From assembly GCA_023055505.1 (NCBI GenBank), contig JALIRH010000124.1:186001-250000 (forward strand): DNA of 64,000 nt, read 5' to 3'. The DNA comes from Callipepla californica brunnescens. Lineage: Eukaryota; Chordata; Aves; Galliformes; Odontophoridae. The notes under the pieces were generated by a model, which did not search any database, was not told the DNA's origin, and worked only from the letters and a program-made list of their open reading frames with translations. The position numbers and the translations under genes are program-made. This document shows, one piece after another, positions 44,601-54,638 of this stretch; within the stretch, counting starts at the first letter, position 1, and each line of letters begins with the position of its first letter.

Positions 44601-47600
44601 GGGTTAAAATTAGGGGTTAGGAGTTAGGGCTAGGGTAGGGTTAGGGGTTAGTGTTAGGGTTAGGGTAGGGTTGGGGTTAGGGTTAGGGTTGGGTTGGGGT
44701 TAGGGGCAGGGTTAGGGTTAGGGCTTTGGGGTTGGGGTTAGGGGTTAGGGTCACGGTTAGGGTAGGTTTAGGGTTAGTGTTAGGGTAAGGGTTAGGGTAG
44801 GGTTAGGGGTTAGAGTAGGGTTAGTTTTAGTGTTAGGGTTATGGTTAGGTAAGGGTTAGGGGTTAGGGTAAATGTTAGGGTAGTGTTAGGGTTAGGGTAG
44901 GGTTAGGGTTAGGTAAGGGTTAGGGTAGGGTTAGGGTCAGGGTTAAGGGTAGGGTTTGAGTCAGGGTTAGGGTCAGGGTTAGGGTTAGGGTACGGTTAGG
45001 TTAAGTGTTATGGTTAGTGTAGGGTTAGGGTTAGGTTTTGGGTCCATCAATAGGGTTAGGGTTAGTTTAGATTAGGGTTAGTGTAGGGTTAGGGTTAGGG
45101 TTTAGGGTTAGGGGTTAAGGTTAGGGGTTAGGGTTAGGGTAGGGTTAGGGGTTACTGTAAGGGTTAGGGTTAGGGGTTAGGGTCAGGGTAAGGGTTAGGG
45201 TTAGAGTTAGGGTAGGGTTTGGTTTAGGGTAAGGGTTAGGGTAGGGTTAGGGTTGGGTTAGGGTTAGGGTAGGGTTAGGGTTAGGGGTTAGGGTAGCGTC
45301 AGGGGTTAAGGTTAGGATAAGGGTTAGGGGTTAGGGTTAAGGTTAGGGTAAGGGTAGGGTTAGGGATAGGGTTGGGGTTAGGGTTAGGGTAGGGTTAGGG
45401 TAGGGCTAGGGTTAGGGTTAGGGTTATGGTAAGGGTTAGGGCAGAGTTAGGGTTAAGGTTAGGGTAAGGGTAGGGTTAGGGATAGGGTTGGGGTTAGGGT
45501 AGGGCTAGGGTTAGGGTTAGGGTTATGGTAAGGGTTAGGGCAGGGTTAGGGTTAGTGTTAGGGTTAGGGTTAGGGATAGGTAAGGGTCAGGGTTAGGGTC
45601 AATGTTAGGGTAAGGGTTAGGGTAGGGTTAGTGTTAGGGTTGGGTTGGGGTTAGGGTAGGGTTAGGGTTAGGGGTTAGGGTAGAGTCAGGGGTTACGGTT
45701 AGGATAAGGGTTAGGGTAGGGTTAAGGGTTAGGGTTAGGGTAGGGTTAAAGTTGGGGTTAGGAATAGGGTTAGGGTTAGGTTAGAGTTAGGGTAGGGTTA
45801 GGGTAAGGAATCAGTAGGGTTAGGGTTAGAGTTAGGGTTAGGGATCTGGTGGGTTAGGGTTAGGTTTTAAGGTTAGGGTTAGGTTTAGGGTAGGGTTAGG
45901 GTAGGGTTAAGGTTTAGGGTTAGGGTTAGGTTTAGGGGTTAGGGTAGGGCTAGGGTTAGGGGTTGGGTTAGTGTAGGGGTAGGGGTATGGGTAGGGTTAG
46001 GGTTAGGGGTTAGGGTATGGTCAGGGGTTACGGTTAGGTTAAGGTTTAGGGTTAGAGTAGGGTTAGGAGTTAGGGTTAGGGTTAGGGTTAAGGATAGGGT
46101 TGGGGTTAGGGTTAGGGTAGGGCTAGTGTTAGGTTAGGGTTAGGTGTTTGGGTCAGGGTTAGTGTAGGGTTAATGTTAGGGTAGGGGTTAGGATTAGGTT
46201 TATGGTAAGGGTTAGGGTAGGGTTAGGGTAAGAGTTAGGGAAAGGTAAGGGTTAGGGTAAGGGTTAGGGTTAGGGTCAGTGTTAGGGTCAGGGTTAGGCT
46301 TATAGTATGGTTAGGGTAAGGGTTAGGGGTTAGGGTAGGGTTAGGGTAGGGGTATGGGTAGGGTTAAGGTAAGGGTAGGGTTAGGGTTAGGTTTGGATTA
46401 GAGGTTACGGTAAGGGTTAGGGTTAGGGGTTAGGGTCAGTGTCAGGGTTAGGGTTAGGGTAGGGTTAGTGTTAGGGTAAGGTTTAGGGTTAGGGTTATGG
46501 TAAGCGTTAGGGTTAGAGTTAGGGTAGGGTTAGGGTTAGGGTAGGGTTTGGGTTAGTGGTTAGGGTTAAGGTTAGGGGTTAGGGCTGGGGTAGGTTTAGG
46601 GCTAGGGTAGGGTTGGGTTTAGGGTTAGGGTGGGGTAAGGGTTAGGGGCAGGATAAGGGCTTAGGGGTTGGGGTTAGGGGTTAGGATTAGGGTAGGGTTA
46701 GGGTAAGGGTTAGGGTAGGGTTAAGGGTTAGGGTTTACGGTAGGGTTAGGGTTAGTGTTAGGGTAGGGTTATGGTTAAGTAAGGGTTAGGGTTAGGGTAA
46801 AGGTTAGGGTAGGGTTAGGGTTAGGTTTAAGGGGTAGGGTTTGGGTTAGATAATGGTTATGGTAAGTATTAGGGTCAGGGTTACGGGTAGGGTGTGAGTC
46901 AGGGTTAGGGTTTTAGGGTTAGGGTAGGGTTAGGGTTAGGTTTTGGGTCGATCAATAGGGTTAGGGTTAGATTAGGGTAGGGTTAGGATAGGGTTAGGGT
47001 AGGGTTTGTGTTAGGGTTAGGGTGTAGGGTTAGGGTTAGGGTAGGGTTAGGGTTAGGGGTTAAGGTTAGGGGTTAGTGTTAGGGTAGGGTAGGGGTAGGG
47101 TTAGGGTAGGGTAAGGGTTAGGGGTTAGGATTAGGGTTAAGGTGTTAGGAGTTAGGGTTAGGGTAGGGTTAGGGTTAGGGTTAGGGTTAGAATAGGGTAA
47201 GAGTTAGGGGTAGGGTTACGGGTAGGGTTAGGGTAAAGTTAGGGTTAGGGTTCCGGTTACGGTTAGGGTCCATCAATATGGTTAGGGTTTAGGGTTAGGG
47301 GTTAGGGTTAGGTGTATGTGTAGGGGTAGGGTTAGTGTTAGGGTTAGGGTTAGGGTTAGGTTGGATTAGGGTTAGGGTTAGGGTTGGGTAAGGGTTAGGG
47401 GTAGGATTACGGGTAGGGTTAGTGTTATGGTTAGGGTCCATCAATAGGGTTAGGCAAGGTTTAGGGTTAGGGTTAGGTGTTAGGGTAAGGGGTTAGGGTT
47501 AGGGTAGGGTTAGGGTCCATCAATAGGGTTATGGTAGGGTTAGGGTTATGGATAGGGTTAGAGTTAGGGTAGGGTTAGAGTTAGGGTAGGGTTAGGGTAA

Positions 47601-50437
47601 GGGTAGAGTTAGGGTAGGTTTATGGTAAGGGTAGGGTAGTGTTAGGGTAGGGTATGGGTTAGGGGTTAGGGTTAAGGTTAGGGGTTAGGGCTCGGGTAGG
47701 GTTAGGGGTTAGTGTTAGGGTTAGGGGCAGGGTTAGGGTTAGGGTAGGGTTGGGGTTAGGGTTTGGGTAGGGTTGGGGTTAGGGACAGGGTTAGGGTTTG
47801 GGCTTACCGGTTGGGGATAGGGGTTAGGGTCACGGTTAGGGTAGGGTTAGGTTAGGTTTAGGGTTAGTGTTAGGGTTATGGTTAGGTAAGGGTTAGGGGT
47901 TAGGGTAAATGTTAGGGTAGGGTTAGGGTTGGGTTAGGGTTAGTGTTAGGGTTAGGGTTATGGCTTAGGGGTAGGTAAGGGTTAGGGTAGGGTTAGGGTC
48001 AGGGTCAGGGTTAAGGGTAGGGTTTGAGTCAGGGTCAGGGTTAGGGTTAGCACAGGGTTAGGGTAGGGTTAGGTGTTAGGGTAGGGTTAGGGTTATGGTA
48101 GGGTTAGGGATAGGTAATGGTTAGGGTAAGGGTTAGGGGTTAGGGTAAATGTTAGGGTAGGTTTAGGGTTAAGGATTAGGGTAGAGTTAGGGTTAGGTAA
48201 GGGTTAGGGTATGGTTAGGGTCAGGGTTAAGGGTAGGGTTAGGGTTAGGGTAGAATTAGGGTTAGATTTGAGGGTTAGTGTAGGGTTAGGGTAGGGTTAG
48301 GGGTTAGGGTAAGGGTTAGGGTTGGATTAGAATTTACGGTAAGGGTTAGGGTTAGGGGTTAGGGTCAGTATTAGAGTTAGGGGTTAGGGTTAGGGATAGG
48401 GTAAGAGTTAGGGTAGGGTTAGGGTAGGATTAGAGTTAGGGTAGGGTTAGTGTTAGGGTTAGGGTACGTTTAGGGTTTGGGTAAGGGTTAGGGTGAGGGT
48501 TGGTGTTAGGGTAGGATTAGGGTTAGGTTCAGGGTTAGGGTAGTGTTAGGGTTTAGGGTTAGGGTTAGGGTATGGTTAGGGGTTAGGGTTGGGGTAAGGG
48601 TTAGGTTAGGGTTAGGGTTAGGGGGTTAGAGTTAGGGGATTAGTGTTAGGGTTAGGGGTTAGGGTTAGGGTTAGGGTGAGGGTTGGTGTTAGGGTAGGAT
48701 TAGGGTTAGGTTCAGGGTTAGGGTAGTGTTAGGGTTCAGGGTTAGGGTTGTGATAAGTTTTAGGGGATTAGTGTTAGGGGTTAGGGTAGGGTTAGGGTTA
48801 GGATTGGGATTAGGTTTAGGTTAGGGTTATGGTTAGGGTTAGGATAGGGTTAATGTAGGGTTAGGGTTAGTGATAGAGTAAGACTTAGGGTTAGGGTTAT
48901 GGTAAGAGTTAGGGATTGGGATACGGTTAGATTTAGGGTTAAGAATAGGGTTCGGGTTTGATTAGGGTTAGGGTTAGTGTTAGGAATCAATTTGGAGGAA
49001 GGAAAAGGTTTAGGAATTGGTTCATTGTTAGGGTTAGTCTTCAAGTTAGTAATAGAGTAAGGGTTAGTGTTCGGGTTAGGAATAGGGTTCTGAATAGGGC
49101 GAGGTTTGGGAATAGGATGAAGTTTAGGGTTAGGGTTCGGGTCAGATTTAGCACTATGTTTCAGTTTCCTTTTAGGTTTAGTGATAAGGATTAGGGGTAC
49201 GTTTAGGTATTGTACAATGCTAAGTGTTAGCTTCTGGGTGGGGGTTGGGGTTTGTCATGGTTTTATGATTTTTTGGTACTGGTATTCCACATCATAACAT
49301 CATGTATTGCATTAGGAGTTGAAGAGCTAATACTCCAGCTCCATAGATCATTGATAATTCCAGGTATACCTGTCTGAGAAGAGAAGAAGCACTACATTCC
49401 CCAGAGGACTTTGCGATGCTTTGTATTTTTACGTGTTTTCCGCTCAGAGGGAACAGATAAAAACCCTCAGCGGTCACGGGACACTCTCTTTCCTTCGGGA
49501 TCGACTCAGCAGTGGGTGCTCGCTGCCGTATCGCCTTCAGCGTTAGCGTAAGGCCTTCGGTTTATCGGACACTCTCTCTTGCTCATTTTGTTTGATTCAT
49601 TAGCCTCAATTCCAATTACATTGTATTATATTGTGTTATTTTGTTTTCTAATATCTTATTTAGTAAATTAGCTTTCCTCCTCAGATCGTTGCCGCTGTTT
49701 TGTTTCTAGGCCCATCTCCCTTTTCCCTTTTCCCTTTTTCCTTGCCCTTTCCTGGGGCGTGGGTCCGTGGGTCCCCGCAGCAATCGTCACGGAACCGGGC
49801 CGATCCAGCCCGGTAAACCGTTGACAGGGTTAGATTAAGGGTGAGGGTTAGGATTAGGACTAGATTTAGGATTAGGTTTAGGAATAGGTTTTCTTTGATT
49901 GTTAGAGTGAGAGAAAGGTTAGGCCTTGGGTTTGTTTTTGGAATAGTTTTGGGTTTCAGAATAGGAATTGGGTTAGTATTTGGAATCTGTTTTGGTTTAG
50001 TATTAGTGTTAGGGTCAGGGTTAGAAGTTAGGTGATGGCTGTGGTAATCTAATGCTTTGTGTTAGGCTTAGGGTTGGGCTTAAATTTGGGGTTGGTTTTA
50101 AGGTCCCATTTAGATTTCAGGTAGAATTGGAGTTAAATTAAGGTAACGGTTAGGATTAGATTTAGGGTTCTGATAAGGGTTAGGTTAGGGTTAGGGTTTG
50201 GTTCCAAGTTGTTTTTAGGGTTAGGGTTAACGTTAGGTTTCAGGATAGGGTTAGGAATATAGCTAGGTGTTAGGTAAGGTTTAATCCTAGGGTTTCAGTT
50301 CGGGTTAGGTGAAGCATTAGTTTTACAGTTAGAAGACATGTTAGGGTTAGGGTTAGGTTTTGGTGTAGATTTAGGTTTAGGGTAAGGGTTAGGGATGTAG
50401 ATGAAGGTTTAGTGGAAGGGGTAGGGTTCTCTTTAGT
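38611..50437 (+). repeat. Degenerate TTAGGG telomere-like block (G strand on plus)
   Basis: About 10 kb of TTAGGG mixed with GTAGGG, TAAGGG and GTTAGTG variants, becoming more diverged after about 48850. It has its own higher-order structure: the word GGTCCATCAATAGGG occurs about eleven times (for example 39001, 39081, 41529, 42656, 42743, 43071, 45051, 47436, 47514), and GGGTTAAAATTAGGGG at about 40117, 40709, 41227, 42231 and 44603. A solo LTR sits at 49253-49826. The part from 48960 to 50437 is a copy of 62330-63404. Apparent ORFs are low-complexity and are left out. Confidence 0.93.
49253..49826 (+). mobile_element. Solo LTR of the same class III family as 18125
   Basis: 574 bp, TGTCATGG...GTTGACA, with GGGTT duplicated at 49248-49252 and 49827-49831. 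It matches the LTR at 18125-18671, including the GTGGGTGCTCGCTGCCG and TTAGTAAATTAGCTTT segments. The homologous copy of the host sequence at 62511-62515 has a single GGGTT with no LTR, an unoccupied site. The duplication length of five fits class III elements. Confidence 0.93.
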
Positions 50438-51020
50438 TTTAGGACCCACAGCACAGAACCCGGCCCCAAAAGGGCACGAACGGACCCCATAACCCAGCCC
50501 TATAATGTCGATATCTGACCCCAAAACTCAGCGCCAAAATCCTGCAATTCCACCCCAAAATCTCCATTATCAGCCCCAGAATCCGATTATTTCCCCCAAA
50601 TGTCAGCCCCAAATCCCATTAGTTCCCCCCTGACCCCACAATTTTCCCCCGACCCCATAATTCCCCCCCATGACCCTATAATTTCCCCCCCAACCCCATC
50701 AATTCCCCCCTGTGACCCCATTACTTCACCTCCTGACCCTGTTACTTCCCCTATTCCCCCCGACCCTATAATTGCCCTAGAACAGCCGCAGGACGATTCC
50801 TCGGTGCTGTTTGAGGTCACATCAGCCCAACCCCATTACTTTCCCCCCGTCCCCATAATTCACCTGTTCCCCCCGTGACCCCATTAATTTCCCCTCTGAC
50901 CCTATTAGTTCCCCTGTTCCCCCCCCAACCCTTTAAATTCCCCCTGACCCCATAATTCCCCCTGACCCCATTGCTTTCCTCCCGACCCCATAAATTCCCC
51001 CTGACCCCATAATTGCTCTA
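50438..51020 (+). repeat. CCCCATAATTCCCCC-type intronic repeat before SGF29 last exon
   Basis: Degenerate tandem phrase of CCCCTGACCCCATAATT and CCCATTAATTCCCCC, strongly C-rich on the plus strand. It begins sharply at 50438 where similarity to the telomere-like duplication at 63404 ends, and it runs up to the SGF29 acceptor. It looks like a minisatellite-expanded intron. A fragment of the exon lies inside it at 50792-50815. Confidence 0.75.
50792..50815 (+). pseudogene. SGF29: Duplicated start of the SGF29 last exon
   Basis: After the same AACAGCCGCAG acceptor context, 24 bases GACGATTCC...TTTGAG repeat the start of the exon at 51033 with one silent difference (GAC/GAT), then diverge into GTCACATC. 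It is an internal duplicate about 240 bp upstream of the true exon and too short to be used. Confidence 0.85.
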
Positions 51021-51032
51021 TAACAGCCGCAG

Positions 51033-51284
51033 GATGATTCCTCGGTGCTGTTTGAGGACACGTTGTACGCTGACGGATATTCATCGCCACTCAACGTCGC
51101 ACAGCGCTACGTTGTGGCCTGCAGGGACACCAAGAAGAAGCGACCCCGTGTGGCCGTTTTGGGGCCGTTCCAGGATTTAGGTTTTTTGGGGTCATTAGGG
51201 CCGATTTACGGTCACTTTGGGGTCACTCTGGAGCACTTTGGGGTGCAGTGCTGCGTCGTGGCCTGCAGAGACACCAAGAAGTGA
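51033..51284 (+). pseudogene. SGF29: SGF29 final exon, stop lost, with duplicated C-terminal end
   Basis: Codes for the last part of the second Tudor domain of SGF29. After a GCCGCAG acceptor the exon reads DDSSVLFEDTLYADG and NVAQRYVVACRDTKKK, which fits the C-terminus of SGF29 (51033-51140, 36 codons). The expected stop at 51141-51143 is CGA, one base from TGA. The frame runs on through 37 novel codons (51141-51251) and then meets a second copy of the tail, CVVACRDTKK, ending with TGA at 51282-51284, in the same frame. Thus the last nine or so residues are repeated and the true end is restored. It is on the same strand as exon 1 at 28410, 22.5 kb away. Pseudogene is the likeliest call because the intervening exons are not seen. 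Confidence 0.88.
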
Positions 51285-51430
51285 CCCCATAGGGGATTTG
51301 ATATGGTCCTTATGGGGTCGTTATAGGGTTTTGGGGTCACTTTGGGGTCATTTTGGGGCCCTTTGGGGCGCAGCGCTTCCAAGAAGTGTTGGAAGTAATC
51401 TGGGATATTTGGGGTCATTTTGCGTCACAT
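51285..51430 (+). other. Sequence after SGF29 tail
   Basis: GGGGTCAC and TTTTGGGGTC repeats, no clear polyadenylation signal (no AATAAA) and no exon. Confidence 0.45.
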
Positions 51431-51730
51431 CGGGGTCACTTCGGGTCATTGCACGTTGGGGCGTGGCTCGAATGCGAGGCTTAACGTTGGCCACACCCAC
51501 TCGCTTCCCACTGGCTTCCGGTTTCCCACTTCCAGGCGTGCTTCCGCCTCCTTACCCACAATGCCCCGCTCGCTGCCGGAAATCCGCGCTCCCAGAAGTT
51601 TCAGTCATTTCCGGTCATCGTGCCTCGTTCCAGTGGCACTGTTCCGCCTCGCTACCCCACACCCCGCCCTTTCCGCTGCCGATCTGTGCTGTGATTGGCC
51701 GAGCTGTGCCGTGGGGCCGGAAGCGGCCGC
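51431..51730 (+). promoter_or_regulatory. Second promoter-like region (ZNF143, NF-Y, ETS sites)
   Basis: GC-rich, CpG-containing stretch before an ATG at 51731 in a strong context (GCGGCCGCATGG). It contains a near-perfect ZNF143 site (51553-51570), an inverted CCAAT box (ATTGG, 51694-51698), several CTTCCGG/CCGGAAG ETS-type sites, and no TATA box. It has the character of a housekeeping-gene promoter downstream of SGF29. Confidence 0.6.
51553..51570 (+). promoter_or_regulatory. ZNF143/Staf-like site
   Basis: TACCCACAATGCCCCGCT fits the pattern YWCCCRNMATSCMYYRCG at 17 of 18 positions. Confidence 0.6.
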
Positions 51731-51763
51731 ATGGTGGAAGCGGAGCTGGAAGCAGAGCACGTG
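51731..51763 (+). CDS. Candidate first coding exon, gene not recognised
   Basis: ATG in a good context opens MVEAELEAEHV, followed by GTCAGT as a possible donor. The frame would stay open to about 52033 without splicing, but that continuation is repetitive GGGGC DNA. Neither this piece nor the candidate exon at 52564 gives a family I recognise. In mammals SGF29 neighbours include NUPR1 and CLN3; I cannot tie the piece to either. Confidence 0.35.
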
Positions 51764-52540
51764 GTCAGTGGCAGGGCGGGAGGGGCGGTTATGGGGCCGG
51801 GGTCAGGTTATGGGGTTATGGGGCAGGGATTTGGGGCTGGGGTCGTGGGTGTGGGGTCCAGGCTTGGGGCAGAGCTGTGGGGCAGAGTTGTGGGTCCAGG
51901 TGCACTGATTGGGGCAGAGCTGTTGGATGTGGGGCTGAGCTGTGGGGTGGATCTGTGGGGCAGAGCTGTGGCGGTTGGGGGGCGGAGGTGTGGTGCAGGT
52001 ATGAGCAGATGTGGGGCTCAGATGCGGGGCTGAGCTGCGGGATGTGAGGCTGATCCATGGGGCAGAGCTGTGGAATGTGGGGCTGATCTGTGGGGCAGGT
52101 AGGTATGTGGGGCAGAGCTGTGGGATGTGGGGCAGGTATGTGCAGATTGGGGTTGAGCCGTGGGGCAGAGCTGTGGGATGTGGGGCAGATCTGTGGGTCC
52201 AGGTGTGGGGTTTGGGGCAGATGTGTGGGGCAGAGCCACAGGGCTGAGCTCTGGGGCCAGGTGTGGGGTGAGGGGCTGAGCTGTGGTGCAGAGCTGAGGG
52301 ATGTGGGGCTGAGCTGTGGGTCCAGGTGTGGGGTTTGGGGCAGATGTGTGGGGCAGAGCCACAGGGCTGAGCTCTGGGGCCAGGTGTGGGGTGAGGGGCT
52401 GAGCTGTGGGATGTGGGGCTGAGCTGTGTGGCCAGGGGATGAGGGGCAGAGATGTGGGGCAAATGTGTGGGATGTGGGGCAGCGCTGTGGGGCTGAGCTG
52501 TGGTGTGGATGTTTGGGGTGAAGGTGTGGGGCAGAGTTCT
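51764..52540 (+). repeat. G-rich tandem repeat, GGGGCAGAGCTGTGGG type
   Basis: Degenerate units of 10-13 bp such as TGTGGGGCAGAGC and TGTGGGGCTGAGC. One segment is repeated exactly with a period of about 124 bp (starting near 52193 and 52317). Long ORFs on both strands have this period and are artefacts. It probably is an expanded intron. Confidence 0.85.
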
Positions 52541-52563
52541 GCCCCACAGAGGTGCTCCCGCAG

Positions 52564-52603
52564 GAGGTGGAGGAGATGCAGTGGCGGCATTCTGAGGGGA
52601 ATA
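52564..52603 (+). other. Candidate 40-bp exon between AG acceptor and GT donor
   Basis: GCTCCCGCAG acceptor, 40 bases reading EVEEMQWRHSEGN in the frame that continues from the 51731-51763 candidate, then GTCAGT. It is the only non-repetitive patch here. Support is limited to splice-like edges and frame agreement. Confidence 0.3.
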
Positions 52604-52800
52604 GGTCAGTGCCCCATTGCTGCCCCACAGCTGCCCCATAGCCACCCCATTGAGATCCACTGAGATCAGTGGAGACCCCATTGAGATCCGTAGGGACCCC
52701 ATGGAGATCCATGGTGACCCATGGCTGCCCCGTAGCTGCCCCACATCCGCCCCATAGCTGGGCGTGGCTTCGCTCTGGGCACACCGCCTTCTGCGGGACC
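52604..52800. other. Transition region, 11-bp type and GAGATCC phrases
   Basis: Short return of CTGCCCCATAG units, then GAGATCCAT/GAGACCCAT phrases, before the GACCCACAGC satellite begins. Nothing gene-like. Confidence 0.6.
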
Positions 52801-53278
52801 CACAGCGACCCACACTGACCCACAGTGACCCACACTGACCCATAGAGACCCACAGCGACCCATAGAGACTCACAGCGACCCATAGCGGGACCCACAGCGA
52901 CCCAACCGACCCACAGCAACCTATAGGGGGAACCACAGCAACCCACAGAGACCGATAGCTCACACAGCGACCCACAGTGACCCACAGCAGGACCCACAGC
53001 GACCCATAGAGACCCACAGCGACCCATAGAAACACATAGAGACTCATAGTTACCCACAGCGATTTATAGAGACCCACAGCGACTCACTGAGACCCACAGT
53101 GACCTATAGCTGGACCCACAGACACCCAGAGCAACCCAAAGTGACCCACAGCTTGACCCATAGCGACCCATGCCAGGAACCACAGCGATCCATTGGGAAC
53201 CATAGCGATCCACAGCGACCCATGGAAAACCACAGGGAGCAAGAGGGAGCCACAGAGACACAGCGACATCACGTGAGA

Positions 53279-53296
53279 GCGCCGCCTGGTGTCGTG
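53279..53296. promoter_or_regulatory. CTCF-like site, decayed copy 1
   Basis: GCGCCGCCTGGTGTCGTGG resembles the better copies at 54066, 54312 and 54621, with substitutions in the core. It follows CACGTGA, an E-box. Confidence 0.4.
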
Positions 53297-54065
53297 GAGG
53301 GGGAACTGCAGCTCCTTAGGAATCTCCTGGGGCACATAGAGACCAACAGCGCCTCATAGCAGGACCCACACTGACCCACAGCGAACCATATTGGGACCCA
53401 CAGCGTAACCCACAGCGACCCGTAACAGACCACATTGACCCATTGCGACGCACTGCAACCCATAGCGACTCATAGAGGCACAGCGACACACAGCCATCCA
53501 CAGCAACCCATAGCGACCCAGCCGACCCACAGCAACCTATAGGGGGGCCCACAGCGACTCACAGCAACCCACAGAGACCGATTACAACCAATAGTGACCG
53601 ATAGCGACCCACCGCGACACACAGCGACCCACACCGACCCATAGCAACCCACAGTGACCCACAGAGACCCACTGAGACCCATAGAGACCCAAAGCGACCC
53701 ACAGCGACCCATAGCAGGACCTAGAGTGACCCATAGCGTCCCGAAGAGACCCGTAGCGACTCACTGCGACCCACAATGACCCATAGCTGGACCCACAGAC
53801 ACCCACAGCATGACCCACAGCGACCCATTGCAACCCTTAGCAACATGTAGAGACTTATAGCGATCCACATCGACCCATAGCGACCCATGGATACACATAG
53901 CAAGACCCACAGTGACCCATAGCGTCCCATAGAGACCCGCAGCAAAACGTAGCAGCCCACAGAGATCGATAGCGACGCATAGTGACCCACAGCGACCCAT
54001 AGCGCCCAATAGGAAACCACTGATAGCAATAAGGAGCCCTAGAGACCCAGCGACATTACGTGAGA

Positions 54066-54080
54066 GCGCCCCCTGGTGGC
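54066..54080. promoter_or_regulatory. CTCF-like site, perfect core copy 2
   Basis: GCGCCCCCTGGTGGC, whose reverse complement contains CCACCAGGGGGCG, the CTCF core consensus. It follows an ACGTGA remnant of the E-box. Confidence 0.7.
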
Positions 54081-54311
54081 GTGGAGGGGAACTGCAGCCC
54101 CTTAGGGATCCATTGGGAACCTTAGAGACCCACAGAGACCCATAGCAGGACCCACAGCAAACCAAAGCGATCCATAGCAACCCATAGCGATCCACAGTGA
54201 CCCACAGTAACCCACAGCGAAGCATATTGGGACCCATAGCGACACATAGCGCCCAATAGGAAAACACAGAGAGCAATAGGAAGCCGTAGAGACACAGCGA
54301 CATCATGTGAG

Positions 54312-54327
54312 AGCTCCCTCTGGTGGC
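54312..54327. promoter_or_regulatory. CTCF-like site, copy 3
   Basis: AGCTCCCTCTGGTGGC, same block, with differences from the core in the C run (CCCTCTGGTGGC in place of CCCCCTGGTGGC). Confidence 0.5.
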
Positions 54328-54620
54328 GTGAAGGGGAACTGCAGCCCCTTAGGGATCTCCTGGGGCACGTAGAGACCCATAGCAGGACCCACACCGACCC
54401 ACAGCGAACCCTATTGGGACCCATAGCGTGACCCACAGCGACCCACAGCAACCCATAGAGACTCATAGCAAACCACAGCAACCCACAGTGACCCATAGCG
54501 AGACCCACAGCGACCCACAGTGACCCACAGCTTGACCCAAAGCAACCCATGCCGGGACCCACAGCGACCCATAGAAAACCTCAGAGAGCAATAGGAAGGC
54601 ACAGAGACATCACGTGAGAG

Positions 54621-54638
54621 CGCCCCCTCCCCTGGTGG
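54621..54638. promoter_or_regulatory. CTCF-like site, copy 4 with small duplication
   Basis: GCCCCCTCCCCTGGTGGCG: the CCCCTGGTGGCG core is intact but the C run is lengthened by a five-base CCCCT-type duplication. It is preceded by CACGTGAGAGC. Confidence 0.55.

Noticed and set aside
48850..50524. Arg/Val/Gly- or Leu/Thr/Asn-rich ORFs in telomere-like DNA
   Set aside because: Direct translations of TTAGGG or CCCTAA variants.
51217..52047. 276-residue ORF overlapping the second promoter region
   Set aside because: It runs across SGF29 tail, promoter and G-rich repeat without domain content; open only because stops are rare in GC-rich DNA.
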